Positions 25,436 to 32,580 of a DNA stretch of 38,078 nt are shown in pieces. The notes under the pieces were generated by a model. That model saw only the letters and a list, made by a program, of their open reading frames with translations, made no database searches and had not been told where the DNA came from. Position numbers and translations under genes: made by a program. This DNA is from a virus: positions 1 through 38,078 of the IMG/VR virus record IMGVR_UViG_3300024343_000042; one strand, 5' to 3'. Positions within the stretch are counted from its first letter, which is position 1, and the number at the start of each line of letters is the position of its first letter.

Positions 25436-26615
25436 CTGCAGTCTCCTCAACTGGTCTACCACCCTCGTCGGGGTTGGCGGCTGAACCTGCTATATTTGCA
25501 GGTACTCTAATTTCTTCTGTTCCATCTATTGCAGGGAATCCTAACCTTTCCCGAGCTTCAGCTGCAGTTATAATACCACCATTTACTAATGACGTATAAT
25601 ATGCTGATGCATCCCTCAACTCTGGCTGTAGAGCGGGGATCTCGGTAATATCTTCAACACACTCAAAACCATAGAATCGAGTCATTGCAAAATTAATTTT
25701 TCGAACGATAGGAAGTATAGTCTCCAAATAGTAGAGTCGTAAATTCGGGCGAATATTAGCGTTGTTGCCAGAATCTAAAAGAATTGGAGGGATTCCGAGT
25801 GCCTTTAAAATGATTTTTTCATTTTCTAAAATAGCATTTTGAAAATCCAATTCTTTAAAACTTACATTTGAAATCGCATCTACTTCGATGCCACCGTCTA
25901 AAATTAAAGGTCGTCTGCCACCCGCATCAGGTCTATAACGCTGTTGCCAAGCTAAGATCATACGATCTTTAATTTTATCAGAAAGGGTGTTCGGTGACTT
26001 AAGTACAAGTCCGGGAACAGCACCATTCTTAAAGAAGTTATCCTGAAATTTACGCATAGAAGATACAAGATTCATTGTACGCGCTGCAGGACTTAAACGA
26101 GGAACTCCACGATATATAGAGTGGAAAGAGTTCTCTTTAACGTGTATAATTTCATCAACAGTAAAATCTACATCATGTAGTGAATAGTGAGACACATAAG
26201 TATCTTCATCTGCATGAACAGTAACCTTATCTGCAGGAAGATGATACATATAAGCACCATCAAAGTAGACAAAGATATTACCATCAATTAAAAAATCTGT
26301 AATTAAGTTTCTACGAAAAGAGTTGACATCTTGATAGGGATTTGGCTCTCTATTGAGTAGGGACTCTACCTTAACTCTTTTTATGCCTTTAATAACACCT
26401 TTAGTGCTAGTATTGGGCTTAACGAGAGTAGGAATCTCGGCTACATCATCTACGATCATGTTTACGCCACGATTTACAATCTCTAATTGCTCATAGGCAC
26501 GTTCATAGCTTAGAGTATCTTCTCTAGAGCTTTCCACGGTTCCTATGTCATGGAACTGAGCAGGGTTTAGTTTCTCTGCATTCGCTCCTTTAAAAATATT
26601 GTTATACCAAGCCAT
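25425..26615 (-). CDS. Portal protein (HK97 family)
   Basis: The 396-residue product fits HK97-like portals in length (HK97 gp3 is 424) and in the core: VNRGVNMIVDDVAEIP, NPYQDVNSFRRNLITDFLID, GNIFVYF, a P-x-R-L-S-P-A turn (VPRLSPAARTMNL), FFKNGAVPGLVL, and the ILKALGIPPILLD stretch that forms the tunnel region. The portal is the twelve-part ring through which DNA is packed by terminase. The acidic C-terminus is probably flexible. It overlaps the HNH gene end by 14 bases. Confidence 0.92.
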   Translation of the reverse strand: MAWYNNIFKGANAEKLNPAQFHDIGTVESSREDTLSYERAYEQLEIVNRGVNMIVDDVAEIPTLVKPNTSTKGVIKGIKRVKVESLLNREPNPYQDVNSFRRNLITDFLIDGNIFVYFDGAYMYHLPADKVTVHADEDTYVSHYSLHDVDFTVDEIIHVKENSFHSIYRGVPRLSPAARTMNLVSSMRKFQDNFFKNGAVPGLVLKSPNTLSDKIKDRMILAWQQRYRPDAGGRRPLILDGGIEVDAISNVSFKELDFQNAILENEKIILKALGIPPILLDSGNNANIRPNLRLYYLETILPIVRKINFAMTRFYGFECVEDITEIPALQPELRDASAYYTSLVNGGIITAAEARERLGFPAIDGTEEIRVPANIAGSAANPDEGGRPVEETADEG

Positions 26616-26967
26616 GTTTTTCTCTTTGAATCTCTACCCAACGCATTTGCTTTTTAGCAGTTCCTAGCGAGGGATCTTTACCATAAATTGAATGCAGCTT
26701 TAAATGATGCGTATGACATAAAGTCACAGTATACTCATAAAGCTCGGCAGAGTGTTCTTCTATAAAGTCATCCCGAAGTGCCTGTATGTACTCAGGGTTG
26801 TGTTTATTCTTTGTAAGCCACTGGTTAAGTAGGGGCGTTAAACTATAATAGTGGTGAAAGTCAAGCTGTTCTGTTTCATTACAAATCTCGCAAGCGCTTC
26901 CTTTCTCATACTTGGACTTTGCCTTATCTCGTACATACTTTACAACATCACGTTTTAACTTAGGCAT
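26602..26967 (-). CDS. HNH endonuclease-like protein
   Basis: The 121-residue product shows a zinc-type HNH pattern: Cys26-x2-Cys29 (CEICNETEQLDFHHYYSL), His38-His39, then Cys84-x2-His87 with HHLKLH. HNH proteins beside terminase assist DNA cleavage during packaging in many HK97-type phages. Here it lies after the large terminase and has its own promoter P5. A homing nuclease is an alternative, but the small size and place between terminase and portal favour the packaging role. Confidence 0.82.
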   Translation of the reverse strand: MPKLKRDVVKYVRDKAKSKYEKGSACEICNETEQLDFHHYYSLTPLLNQWLTKNKHNPEYIQALRDDFIEEHSAELYEYTVTLCHTHHLKLHSIYGKDPSLGTAKKQMRWVEIQREKHGLV

Positions 26968-26999
26968 TTCCTTTCGTTTCCTGATTTTTCATTAGAAGA

Positions 27000-27028
27000 A
27001 TTATAGCGGCTTTAGGGTGTCTTGTCAA
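27000..27028 (-). promoter_or_regulatory. Sigma-70 promoter P5
   Basis: Minus strand: TTGACA at 27028-27023, 17-base spacer, TATAAT at 27005-27000, full consensus, with AAAAATAGTTA upstream and ACCCTAAA in the spacer. It sits in the gap after the large terminase and drives the HNH, portal and capsid genes. Confidence 0.9.
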
Positions 27029-27051
27029 TAACTATTTTTGCACAGGTATCA

Positions 27052-28356
27052 TCAGAAGGTTATATTTGAGGTTATGAACGAATAAAGCGCATATCGAAGT
27101 GCATCTGCCATGTGCGAAGCTGCGTTGTGTTTCGGTTTTTCCCTTGCTAAATTAGGATTTGGGTCCCACTGGTAGGCATCTACACAAATAAGCGATTCTT
27201 TAGCTTCTTGGTCGATGACAAGTTTATCGTTGTCAATAATCCCGGCAACATGTCCAATTCCGTCGAGTACAGACTTCTTCGCGTTAATAGTGGAGATTCC
27301 ATAGTTCTGCGCGAAATCGAACCTTGTTTGTTGAGCTGCTGAATCAATATAAATGTAATCAATATCCCAACGATCAATAAGTTTTTGTATCTCACCTGCG
27401 TGTTGCTCAGTTGTCCTCTCCGCGTTTAAATACTCGTCTACTAAATAGAACGTTTCAGTGTCCCAGTCATATGCAATTACACAGAAGGCAGTAGGGTCTT
27501 TATATCCAACGTCCATTCCTGCAAAAACATCCATTTTACTAGTATCAAATTGTGATAGATCTTGTACTTGTGTTTCAAAATTAAACTTCCATATCTGGCC
27601 TTCATAAGTATTAAAGTCAGCTTCGTACTCTTGCCGAAACTCGGCTTCTGACATAGACTTACGGGCTTCTGAAATGTCGCTTTCTGACATTCGAGGATTA
27701 TCTCTATAAGTAGCTCGTATGCTACACCACTCTGGAAACTCCTCTGAAAATCCTCGATAAAAGAACTCGGAAAACCAGTTGTTACGACCCCGTGGCGTGG
27801 ATATAAATAAAGCCTTGGAGTTTTCTTTGTCAAGTGTGGGTCTTAGTGCTACGTTAAATGCATCTTTACCATCTGCCAGTGCTGCTTCGTCGAATATAAT
27901 TAGGTCATAACTTCTACCTACTGTAGAGTCTACTTGATTGACAGAACCCATACGTATAGTAGAGCCGTTAGAAATTTCAATAACTTTATCTTTTGCGTTG
28001 TCTTTAGTAACTTCTAAATCGAAATGCTTAATAAGATTTCTTTGAAGATCAAAAGAAATCTGAGACAAGGAGTAGTTAGGTGACATGATAAGAATATTGG
28101 AGCCAGGCACTAGAGACACTAGCTGTCCAATAATGTTCGCTATGTACGTTTTGCCTTGCCTCCGGGAGACGGCTGCACAGACAAAACGGTACTTAGGATT
28201 ATTTATCGCGTTGATAATTGCTATCTGCGATGGTAATGCCTTGACCCCTAGTAAATCTAGATATGGGTCGACAGGAAGTTTTAGAAACCTTGCCTCAGAT
28301 GTTAAATCTACTATTTCATCGGAGAGAATATCTCTCCTACTTATTTCTACTGCCAT
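27052..28356 (-). CDS. terL: Terminase large subunit
   Basis: The 434-residue product is the packaging motor ATPase and nuclease. ATPase motifs: SRRQGKT at 64-70 (Walker A-like), DLIIFDEAA at 151-159 (Walker B with catalytic Glu) and ISTPRG at 185-190 (coupling motif). Nuclease acidic residues: Asp282 in GMDVGYKDP, Asp338 in IYIDSA and Asp418 in ASHMADALRY. All expected residues are present and the length is normal. It starts six bases after the preceding Cys-rich gene and belongs to the transcript from P4. Confidence 0.95.
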   Translation of the reverse strand: MAVEISRRDILSDEIVDLTSEARFLKLPVDPYLDLLGVKALPSQIAIINAINNPKYRFVCAAVSRRQGKTYIANIIGQLVSLVPGSNILIMSPNYSLSQISFDLQRNLIKHFDLEVTKDNAKDKVIEISNGSTIRMGSVNQVDSTVGRSYDLIIFDEAALADGKDAFNVALRPTLDKENSKALFISTPRGRNNWFSEFFYRGFSEEFPEWCSIRATYRDNPRMSESDISEARKSMSEAEFRQEYEADFNTYEGQIWKFNFETQVQDLSQFDTSKMDVFAGMDVGYKDPTAFCVIAYDWDTETFYLVDEYLNAERTTEQHAGEIQKLIDRWDIDYIYIDSAAQQTRFDFAQNYGISTINAKKSVLDGIGHVAGIIDNDKLVIDQEAKESLICVDAYQWDPNPNLAREKPKHNAASHMADALRYALYSFITSNITF

Positions 28357-28362
28357 TTTTAT

Positions 28363-28635
28363 TTACATTCTATAAGTATTGTAATTTGCTTTTTTGAGTG
28401 CTTCTTCAACACTCTCCTCAGAAACCTCTTCAACCTCAAACTCTTCTTCACACTCACAAGGATCACATTCGCAATCTTCGCACTCCTTTATAAAGTAGCC
28501 ATTATCATCAAGCTCGAGAATACCCATAGCAGGTGCATTTTTAGCGATTGCTGCTTTTGCGGCTGCTTCAGTAGCGAATTTTTTAATACGCCCATTTTCG
28601 TAAAAACACCATCTACCACGTTTTTCAAATATCAT
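28363..28635 (-). CDS. Small protein with Cys/Glu-rich cluster
   Basis: The 90-residue product has a short aromatic, Lys-rich N-terminal part (RGRWCFYENGRIKKFATEAA) and a middle CEDCECDPCECEEE cluster followed by a very acidic tail. The closely spaced cysteines could bind metal. Aligned closely with the terminase operon, preceded by an AAGGAG site. I do not recognise it. Confidence 0.7.
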   Translation of the reverse strand: MIFEKRGRWCFYENGRIKKFATEAAAKAAIAKNAPAMGILELDDNGYFIKECEDCECDPCECEEEFEVEEVSEESVEEALKKANYNTYRM

Positions 28636-28645
28636 AATATTCTCC

Positions 28646-28807
28646 TTAAGATTCCTTCTTCACTAGAGTCCAGATACCGTATCCTAAGCCAACCCAAGCG
28701 ATTAATTTTGCGAGTCCACCAAATAATATTACTGAGCCGCAAATACCTATTAACATTGCGCCATCCCAAGATGTACGCTCTTTCATTGCCAGTTTAAGCC
28801 ATTTCAC
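28646..28807 (-). CDS. Small membrane protein (53 residues, GTG start)
   Basis: This short gene encodes KWLKLAMKERTSWDGAMLI followed by a hydrophobic stretch (ICGSVILFGGLAKLIAWVG) and a WTLVKKES end. I choose GTG 28807 because AGGGGAA lies before it; ATG 28786 has no ribosome site. It overlaps the DUF1353 gene by 14 bases. Small phage membrane proteins with the same KERTSWDG motif exist as far as I recall. A holin or holin regulator is possible from context. Confidence 0.7.
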   Translation of the reverse strand: MKWLKLAMKERTSWDGAMLIGICGSVILFGGLAKLIAWVGLGYGIWTLVKKES

Positions 28808-29378
28808 AATGTGTTCCCCTCTTCTTATGACCGTTCCAAGCTACGAATCCTGCTAGACGCAGAGACCAGTACGCGAGGTAGTTTAAAACTCTGAAACCAT
28901 TGACTTCGATACAAATATCTCGGAATATACCATCCATATATTTTTGATCGTGATAACCAATCGTAGTTCCATCCGCCTTCATAAGAGTAGCATATTTATA
29001 ACCGTAGTCATGAACTAAGCCGCCCATTAGAAGTACTCCAACCGGAGAGAGGAATGTTGCGAGGAATTTAGGAACTGATGCTCCATCAAATTCAAATCCT
29101 GCAGGTACCTTATAATCTACTCCGTTAATACTATAGTGAAATTCTTTTGCTATAACCCACTTGCGAGTGCCTAACAACCACATTAATATACCTTTCCAAA
29201 AGCCTTTATCTTTTGTTGCTATTGGTACAGGTTGCATTACTGGCATTCTTGGGTATTTAAAATCAATTATCTTCTCTTCTTTTTTATCAACCTTGTTCAC
29301 TATGAAGCCGATAAGTACTAATACCCCAAGTACTGTCCATTGCCAAAAAGTCATTGCTAAATCAAGTAACATTTCCAT
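28794..29378 (-). CDS. DUF1353 family protein with N-terminal membrane anchor
   Basis: The 194-residue product has a membrane segment at about residues 10-28 and then a DUF1353 domain: VPAGFEFDGASVP (91-103), GLVHDYGY with His123 and Asp124, and HDQKYMDGIFRD. DUF1353 is common in phages and has no settled function. Its place among small membrane proteins suggests a role at the cell envelope, perhaps in lysis, but this is inference. ATG overlaps the upstream stop as TAATG. Confidence 0.85.
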   Translation of the reverse strand: MEMLLDLAMTFWQWTVLGVLVLIGFIVNKVDKKEEKIIDFKYPRMPVMQPVPIATKDKGFWKGILMWLLGTRKWVIAKEFHYSINGVDYKVPAGFEFDGASVPKFLATFLSPVGVLLMGGLVHDYGYKYATLMKADGTTIGYHDQKYMDGIFRDICIEVNGFRVLNYLAYWSLRLAGFVAWNGHKKRGTHCEMA

Positions 29379-29698
29379 TATTTTTTCCCTGCGTATGCAT
29401 TGGCTCCAAAGAAAGCTGAAACCAGAGCTGCGATAGCTACAAAGTAAGTGGGAGCAATATCACCAATTATTTTTGCGGCGCTATCCAACCCAAATAATGA
29501 TGTGCAAAAAATGCCGAAAGGATAAAAAAGCATTCCCCATAAGGAAAACCATGTCATCTTTCTCATTGCATCACGCTGTGCATCTTGATCTTCTAATTCT
29601 TTTCTACGAAACTCAAGATACATTTCTTGTTCGGTTTCAGTGACCTGTCCGTCACCATTTGTGTCTGCGGGATGGAACCCTGTCTTCTCTTCACTCAT
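29378..29698 (-). CDS. EF-hand membrane protein, holin-like
   Basis: The 106-residue product has a perfect EF-hand calcium loop, D12-x-N14-x-D16-G17-Q18-V19-T20 with Glu23, then a charged helix, and two membrane segments at about residues 49-68 and 84-102. Two membrane segments and small size fit a class II holin. The calcium loop at the cytoplasmic or outer face is unusual for a holin. Start overlaps the upstream stop as ATGA. Confidence 0.78.
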   Translation of the reverse strand: MSEEKTGFHPADTNGDGQVTETEQEMYLEFRRKELEDQDAQRDAMRKMTWFSLWGMLFYPFGIFCTSLFGLDSAAKIIGDIAPTYFVAIAALVSAFFGANAYAGKK

Positions 29699-29937
29699 TT
29701 TAGTACAGCCTTCGGCATCCTTGCCGTTTTAGCTCCCTGCTGGCTGAAACGATTTGAGTTTTCCATAAAGCAGTTACGCTGCTTGGAGTTTCCTAGGGCT
29801 TGTTGACACCAATCTAATTCCTGTATAAGTCTGTTATACCACAAAGAGTCGTACTGGTTATTATTTGGATTATCCCTTTCCTCCATTAACTGGTCCATAC
29901 GCATAGTTATATAGTCGGGCTGTTTGCGTTTTGACAT
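29695..29937 (-). CDS. Hypothetical 80-residue protein
   Basis: Polar product (MSKRKQPDYITMRMDQLMEE, QYDSLWYNRLIQELDW) with a helical middle and a basic end. No membrane segment and no motif recognised. It is packed tightly between the 25-residue basic ORF and the EF-hand gene, which supports it being a real gene. Confidence 0.65.
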   Translation of the reverse strand: MSKRKQPDYITMRMDQLMEERDNPNNNQYDSLWYNRLIQELDWCQQALGNSKQRNCFMENSNRFSQQGAKTARMPKAVLK

Positions 29938-29942
29938 TATTA

Positions 29943-30020
29943 CTACTTACCTCTTTTCTTAGGCTTCTTTTTCTTAGGACGCCCCACTGTTGAACCGTAT
30001 GTACCTTTACCTTTTGGCAT
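29943..30020 (-). CDS. 25-residue basic peptide
   Basis: A tiny gene encoding MPKGKGTYGSTVGRPKKKK followed by PKKRGK. Its ATG overlaps the upstream stop as TAATG, which argues for translation. Very basic peptides starting MPKGKGTYG appear, as I recall, in other phage genomes near packaging or lysis genes. DNA or RNA binding is likely from charge alone; no function known. Confidence 0.65.
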   Translation of the reverse strand: MPKGKGTYGSTVGRPKKKKPKKRGK

Positions 30021-30247
30021 TATTGTGGAACTCCCATTTGAGACAAAGTAACTACTAAGCCTGCTAGGAACATGATTACTGTTCCTCCCATTACAATCAT
30101 ACGACTTTCTATTCGTCGCATGGATTTATCTAGTTCTTCGAGTCTATAAAAGCATGTCTTCCAACGCTCTTCACATTGAGCCTCGTGACGATAAAAATCA
30201 TTCTCGAGAGTCTGAAGTCCTTGGCTATTCTTAACTATCTGTTCCAT
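30020..30247 (-). CDS. Small membrane protein with coiled coil
   Basis: The 75-residue product has an N-terminal helical part (LENDFYRHEAQCEERWKTCF, RLEELDKSMRRIESR) and one C-terminal membrane segment (about 50-68, VMGGTVIMFLAGLVVTLS). This layout resembles XhlA-type holin-associated proteins. It overlaps the small terminase end by 17 bases. Confidence 0.7.
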   Translation of the reverse strand: MEQIVKNSQGLQTLENDFYRHEAQCEERWKTCFYRLEELDKSMRRIESRMIVMGGTVIMFLAGLVVTLSQMGVPQ

Positions 30248-30695
30248 TTAAAAGTTTTTCCATTAGCTTACCATAATTTCCCTGACCAAATGGAACAGCT
30301 TCATTAATCTGTACATTTGTCTGGTTCTTTATGTTTCCGCCCTGTGCTTTCTCAAGATCAGTCTGTGCTTTAATCTCGTCGATACGCATTTTATGTGCCA
30401 TTTGTAACAGATCTGCTAAGTCTTTGCTGGAGTATACGCCAGATTCCTGGGCTTCTTCTAGCTTGGATGCAATCATGTCATCTAATAAGGAACCGATGTT
30501 GTTCTTGTTACGGTAACCCATGTCCAAGTACACTGTATCAATATACTTTTTTACTTCTCGTTTATTAAGCACTTCTATCACTTCATGTTCTGCTACTTGA
30601 AGATGCTCACAAACTCCCTTAATATTGCCAAACATCAAATAGCTATTCGCAACTTCGAGGCCTTCTGGACTAATTGTAGTTAATTCTTTTGTCAT
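30231..30695 (-). CDS. Terminase small subunit candidate
   Basis: The 154-residue product has an N-terminal helix-turn-helix-like part (GLEVANSYLMFGNIKGVCEH, VAEHEVIEVLNKREVKKYID), a middle helical region and an NVQINEAVPFGQGNYGKLME tail, the usual plan of small terminases that recognise the packaging site and recruit the large subunit. The large subunit lies ~1.9 kb downstream in the same operon. The ATG is only one base from the predicted transcript start of P4 and lacks a ribosome site, so it may be leaderless. Confidence 0.68.
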   Translation of the reverse strand: MTKELTTISPEGLEVANSYLMFGNIKGVCEHLQVAEHEVIEVLNKREVKKYIDTVYLDMGYRNKNNIGSLLDDMIASKLEEAQESGVYSSKDLADLLQMAHKMRIDEIKAQTDLEKAQGGNIKNQTNVQINEAVPFGQGNYGKLMEKLLNGTDS

Positions 30696-30702
30696 GGTTT
30701 AG

Positions 30703-30731
30703 ATTATACTCAGTTGAGGGTATTTTGTCAA
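30703..30731 (-). promoter_or_regulatory. Sigma-70 promoter P4
   Basis: Minus strand: TTGACA at 30731-30726, 17-base spacer, TATAAT at 30708-30703, full consensus, A-rich upstream, ACCCTCAA in the spacer. The -10 box ends seven bases before the ATG of the small terminase candidate. Confidence 0.9.
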
Positions 30732-30748
30732 GAAATTTTTTTCTCAGG

Positions 30749-31207
30749 TCAGTCAGATAGTGGATTGTCTAGTGCTCTTTGCAACTTGGCTTCGAGTCTA
30801 TCTTCTAGCTCTTTCATGTCTCTATCCGTGTCGGACTTTAATGAATCTCGCTTTGTTTCAAAACGCTCATTTGCTTTATCAATCATTACTCTTACTTTTT
30901 CTTCGGAGTCACGTACTTGATCTTCAACACGGTCTGCTTGTTTCTCAATAGAAATAATATCATCTCGTAACCCTGATTTAATATCCCGAGTGTATTCAAT
31001 AGCATCATCTAACTTTTGTATTATTTGCGTATTTCGTGCTTCAATAGCATCTGTATCAATATTAGCTATGACTTCCTTCATATCCATGTAATCATCGTAA
31101 AATTGAAAACCTGCCCATGCACCACCACCAAGAGTTGAAAGCGCTGTTAGCATTACCATCATTTTTCCGCCTTTGAAGGTCATGCCCCCAATCTCAAACT
31201 CTGCCAT
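30749..31207 (-). CDS. Membrane-anchored coiled-coil protein (exported cassette gene 6)
   Basis: The 152-residue product has one membrane segment at about residues 15-34 (KMMVMLTALSTLGGGAWAGF) and then ~115 charged helical residues (DRVEDQVRDSEEKVRVMIDK). An inner-membrane anchor with a long periplasmic or cytoplasmic coil fits a spanin-like or scaffold role. A strong GGAGGAG ribosome site is built from the Glu codons that end the upstream gene. The family appears, from memory, in other marine phages next to the same neighbours, without function. Confidence 0.72.
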   Translation of the reverse strand: MAEFEIGGMTFKGGKMMVMLTALSTLGGGAWAGFQFYDDYMDMKEVIANIDTDAIEARNTQIIQKLDDAIEYTRDIKSGLRDDIISIEKQADRVEDQVRDSEEKVRVMIDKANERFETKRDSLKSDTDRDMKELEDRLEAKLQRALDNPLSD

Positions 31208-31669
31208 TTACTCCTCCTCTACTGGTGTAGGCCGTTCTATATCTATGAACTGTAAGTTTCTTAAATTCGATATTTCTTGTTTTAACTTTATTACTTCCAT
31301 TCTTTTAACCTCAAGTTCTAGTTCATATAAAGTATTGCAGTTAATTCGTTCCCTTGGCCCACCTATAGGAATATTTATTTTTGCATATACTCCTACATCT
31401 TGAGGCGACATACTAGGAATTGAGTAGTCTTGCTGATTATAAGTGTTATAGTACTGTTGAGAATATGGGTCGTCGTTGTTAAGAAAACCAACTACACCAA
31501 ACTCTATATTAGAAGCTGCTCCGATAGCGTTTTGGCACTCAAAAGTACCTGCACGGATTCTATCGTAAGCGTAAGTCTGCCCCATACCGGGCAAATTCAT
31601 GTTTAACGATGTATTCTCTCCCCAAGCATAGGAACCCACTAACAATAGTAGTATAACTAGATATTTCAT
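31208..31669 (-). CDS. Exported protein with C-terminal coiled coil (cassette gene 5)
   Basis: The 153-residue product has a clear signal peptide (MKYLVILLLLVGSYAWG, cut before ENT), a middle part with LPGMGQTYAYDRIRAGTFEC, a conserved-looking QDVGVYAKINIPIGGPRERI strand pair, and a final helix (LYELELEVKRMEVIKLKQEI). Two Cys in the mature part (FEC and INC) may form a disulfide. It starts four bases after the previous gene. Probably periplasmic or surface located; I do not know its function. Confidence 0.75.
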   Translation of the reverse strand: MKYLVILLLLVGSYAWGENTSLNMNLPGMGQTYAYDRIRAGTFECQNAIGAASNIEFGVVGFLNNDDPYSQQYYNTYNQQDYSIPSMSPQDVGVYAKINIPIGGPRERINCNTLYELELEVKRMEVIKLKQEISNLRNLQFIDIERPTPVEEE

Positions 31670-31673
31670 AGAC

Positions 31674-32048
31674 TCACTTTTTTATTTTTGAACAAATCCT
31701 CGATGCGATAATAGACGGGTCTTTGACCGTATTTAATATTTTTGATTTAGAGCATATATAATACGCCCTCTTCAAGTCTGCTTTTCGAATATAAATATCT
31801 GAAGAATGATGATCTAAATATTTAGTTCTTATTAGACTTGGTGCTGCTGCGAATGGTACTGGAACCCAATCTTTATCAAATACCCTTATTGAATAGTAGT
31901 TAATTTCCTTTCTACTATTGAATAAATGCATTTCTGTGGTATACAATCCCTGAATGTGGGAAGGTCTCATCTCAGGATGAGTAGGTGTCCATTGGTGAGC
32001 ATTTACATACCCACCAATGGTAGCCAACAATATAATAATCAATCTCAT
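31674..32048 (-). CDS. Exported PapD-chaperone-like small protein (cassette gene 4)
   Basis: The 124-residue product has a signal peptide (MRLIIILLATIGGYVNA, cut before HQW). The mature part (LFNSRKEINYYSIRVFDKDW, VPVPFAAAPSLIR, DIYIRKADLKRAYYICSKS) has the strand pattern of the N-terminal domain of fimbrial chaperones, and ends ASRICSKIKK with two Cys suited to a disulfide. The likeness is by eye and moderate. Lies directly after the pilin-like gene, as chaperones do in fimbrial operons. No usher gene is present in the window. Confidence 0.65.
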   Translation of the reverse strand: MRLIIILLATIGGYVNAHQWTPTHPEMRPSHIQGLYTTEMHLFNSRKEINYYSIRVFDKDWVPVPFAAAPSLIRTKYLDHHSSDIYIRKADLKRAYYICSKSKILNTVKDPSIIASRICSKIKK

Positions 32049-32543
32049 TTACTGAGCAATACACTCCGCAGTTACTACCGCTGAGTAGTTTCCAGCAGGG
32101 AAAGCCTTCTCGTAGCCATATTCGGCTTCAGAGGTGACTTCAAACCAGACACTACCTGCAACAGATAGATCGAATTCAGTAGTATTGTTATACTCTACTT
32201 TATTAGTATTAAATGCTGACATGGTTGAGTCAGACATCTGTCCTGCTTCACTGTCTCCAGTCCAAGTAACCGTATCTGTAAGAGAGGGGCTAGAAGTAAA
32301 GGAATCTGGGTGAGTTATCTTCGCTACATAAGCATCTGCAGTGACGATGTCATAACGAATTATAGGCGTTACTCCGCCGTCTGCGGGATCAGTACTTAGA
32401 GCATCACCTGCTGGGTTACCATATACGCCGTCTGTATCGGTAGTAATAATACATTTAGACTCTACAGTTCCGTTAATAGGGGTTGTGGCATATGCTCCTG
32501 CACAAGCCATAAGCGCCGTTAGTAATATTAGTGGTTGTTTCAT
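32049..32543 (-). CDS. Exported pilin-like / coat-protein-U-like subunit (cassette gene 3)
   Basis: The 164-residue product has a signal peptide (MKQPLILLTALMACAGAYA, cut before TTP) and a beta-rich mature chain. One Cys lies near the start (VESKCIIT) and one in the last strand (VVTAECIAQ), and the end GNYSAVVTAEC matches the closing strand common to fimbrial and spore-coat-U-type subunits. This suggests an Ig-like fold with a disulfide tying first and last strands. Polymerisation is not shown. Confidence 0.68.
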   Translation of the reverse strand: MKQPLILLTALMACAGAYATTPINGTVESKCIITTDTDGVYGNPAGDALSTDPADGGVTPIIRYDIVTADAYVAKITHPDSFTSSPSLTDTVTWTGDSEAGQMSDSTMSAFNTNKVEYNNTTEFDLSVAGSVWFEVTSEAEYGYEKAFPAGNYSAVVTAECIAQ

Positions 32544-32580
32544 AATTTAAAGTTTCCTAGTGCGAAGCACTCTTTGATAA

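Noticed and set aside
26602-26967. Homing endonuclease interrupting the head module
   Set aside because: The gene is intact, short, has its own promoter and does not split a neighbour; a packaging HNH role fits better, though homing is not excluded.
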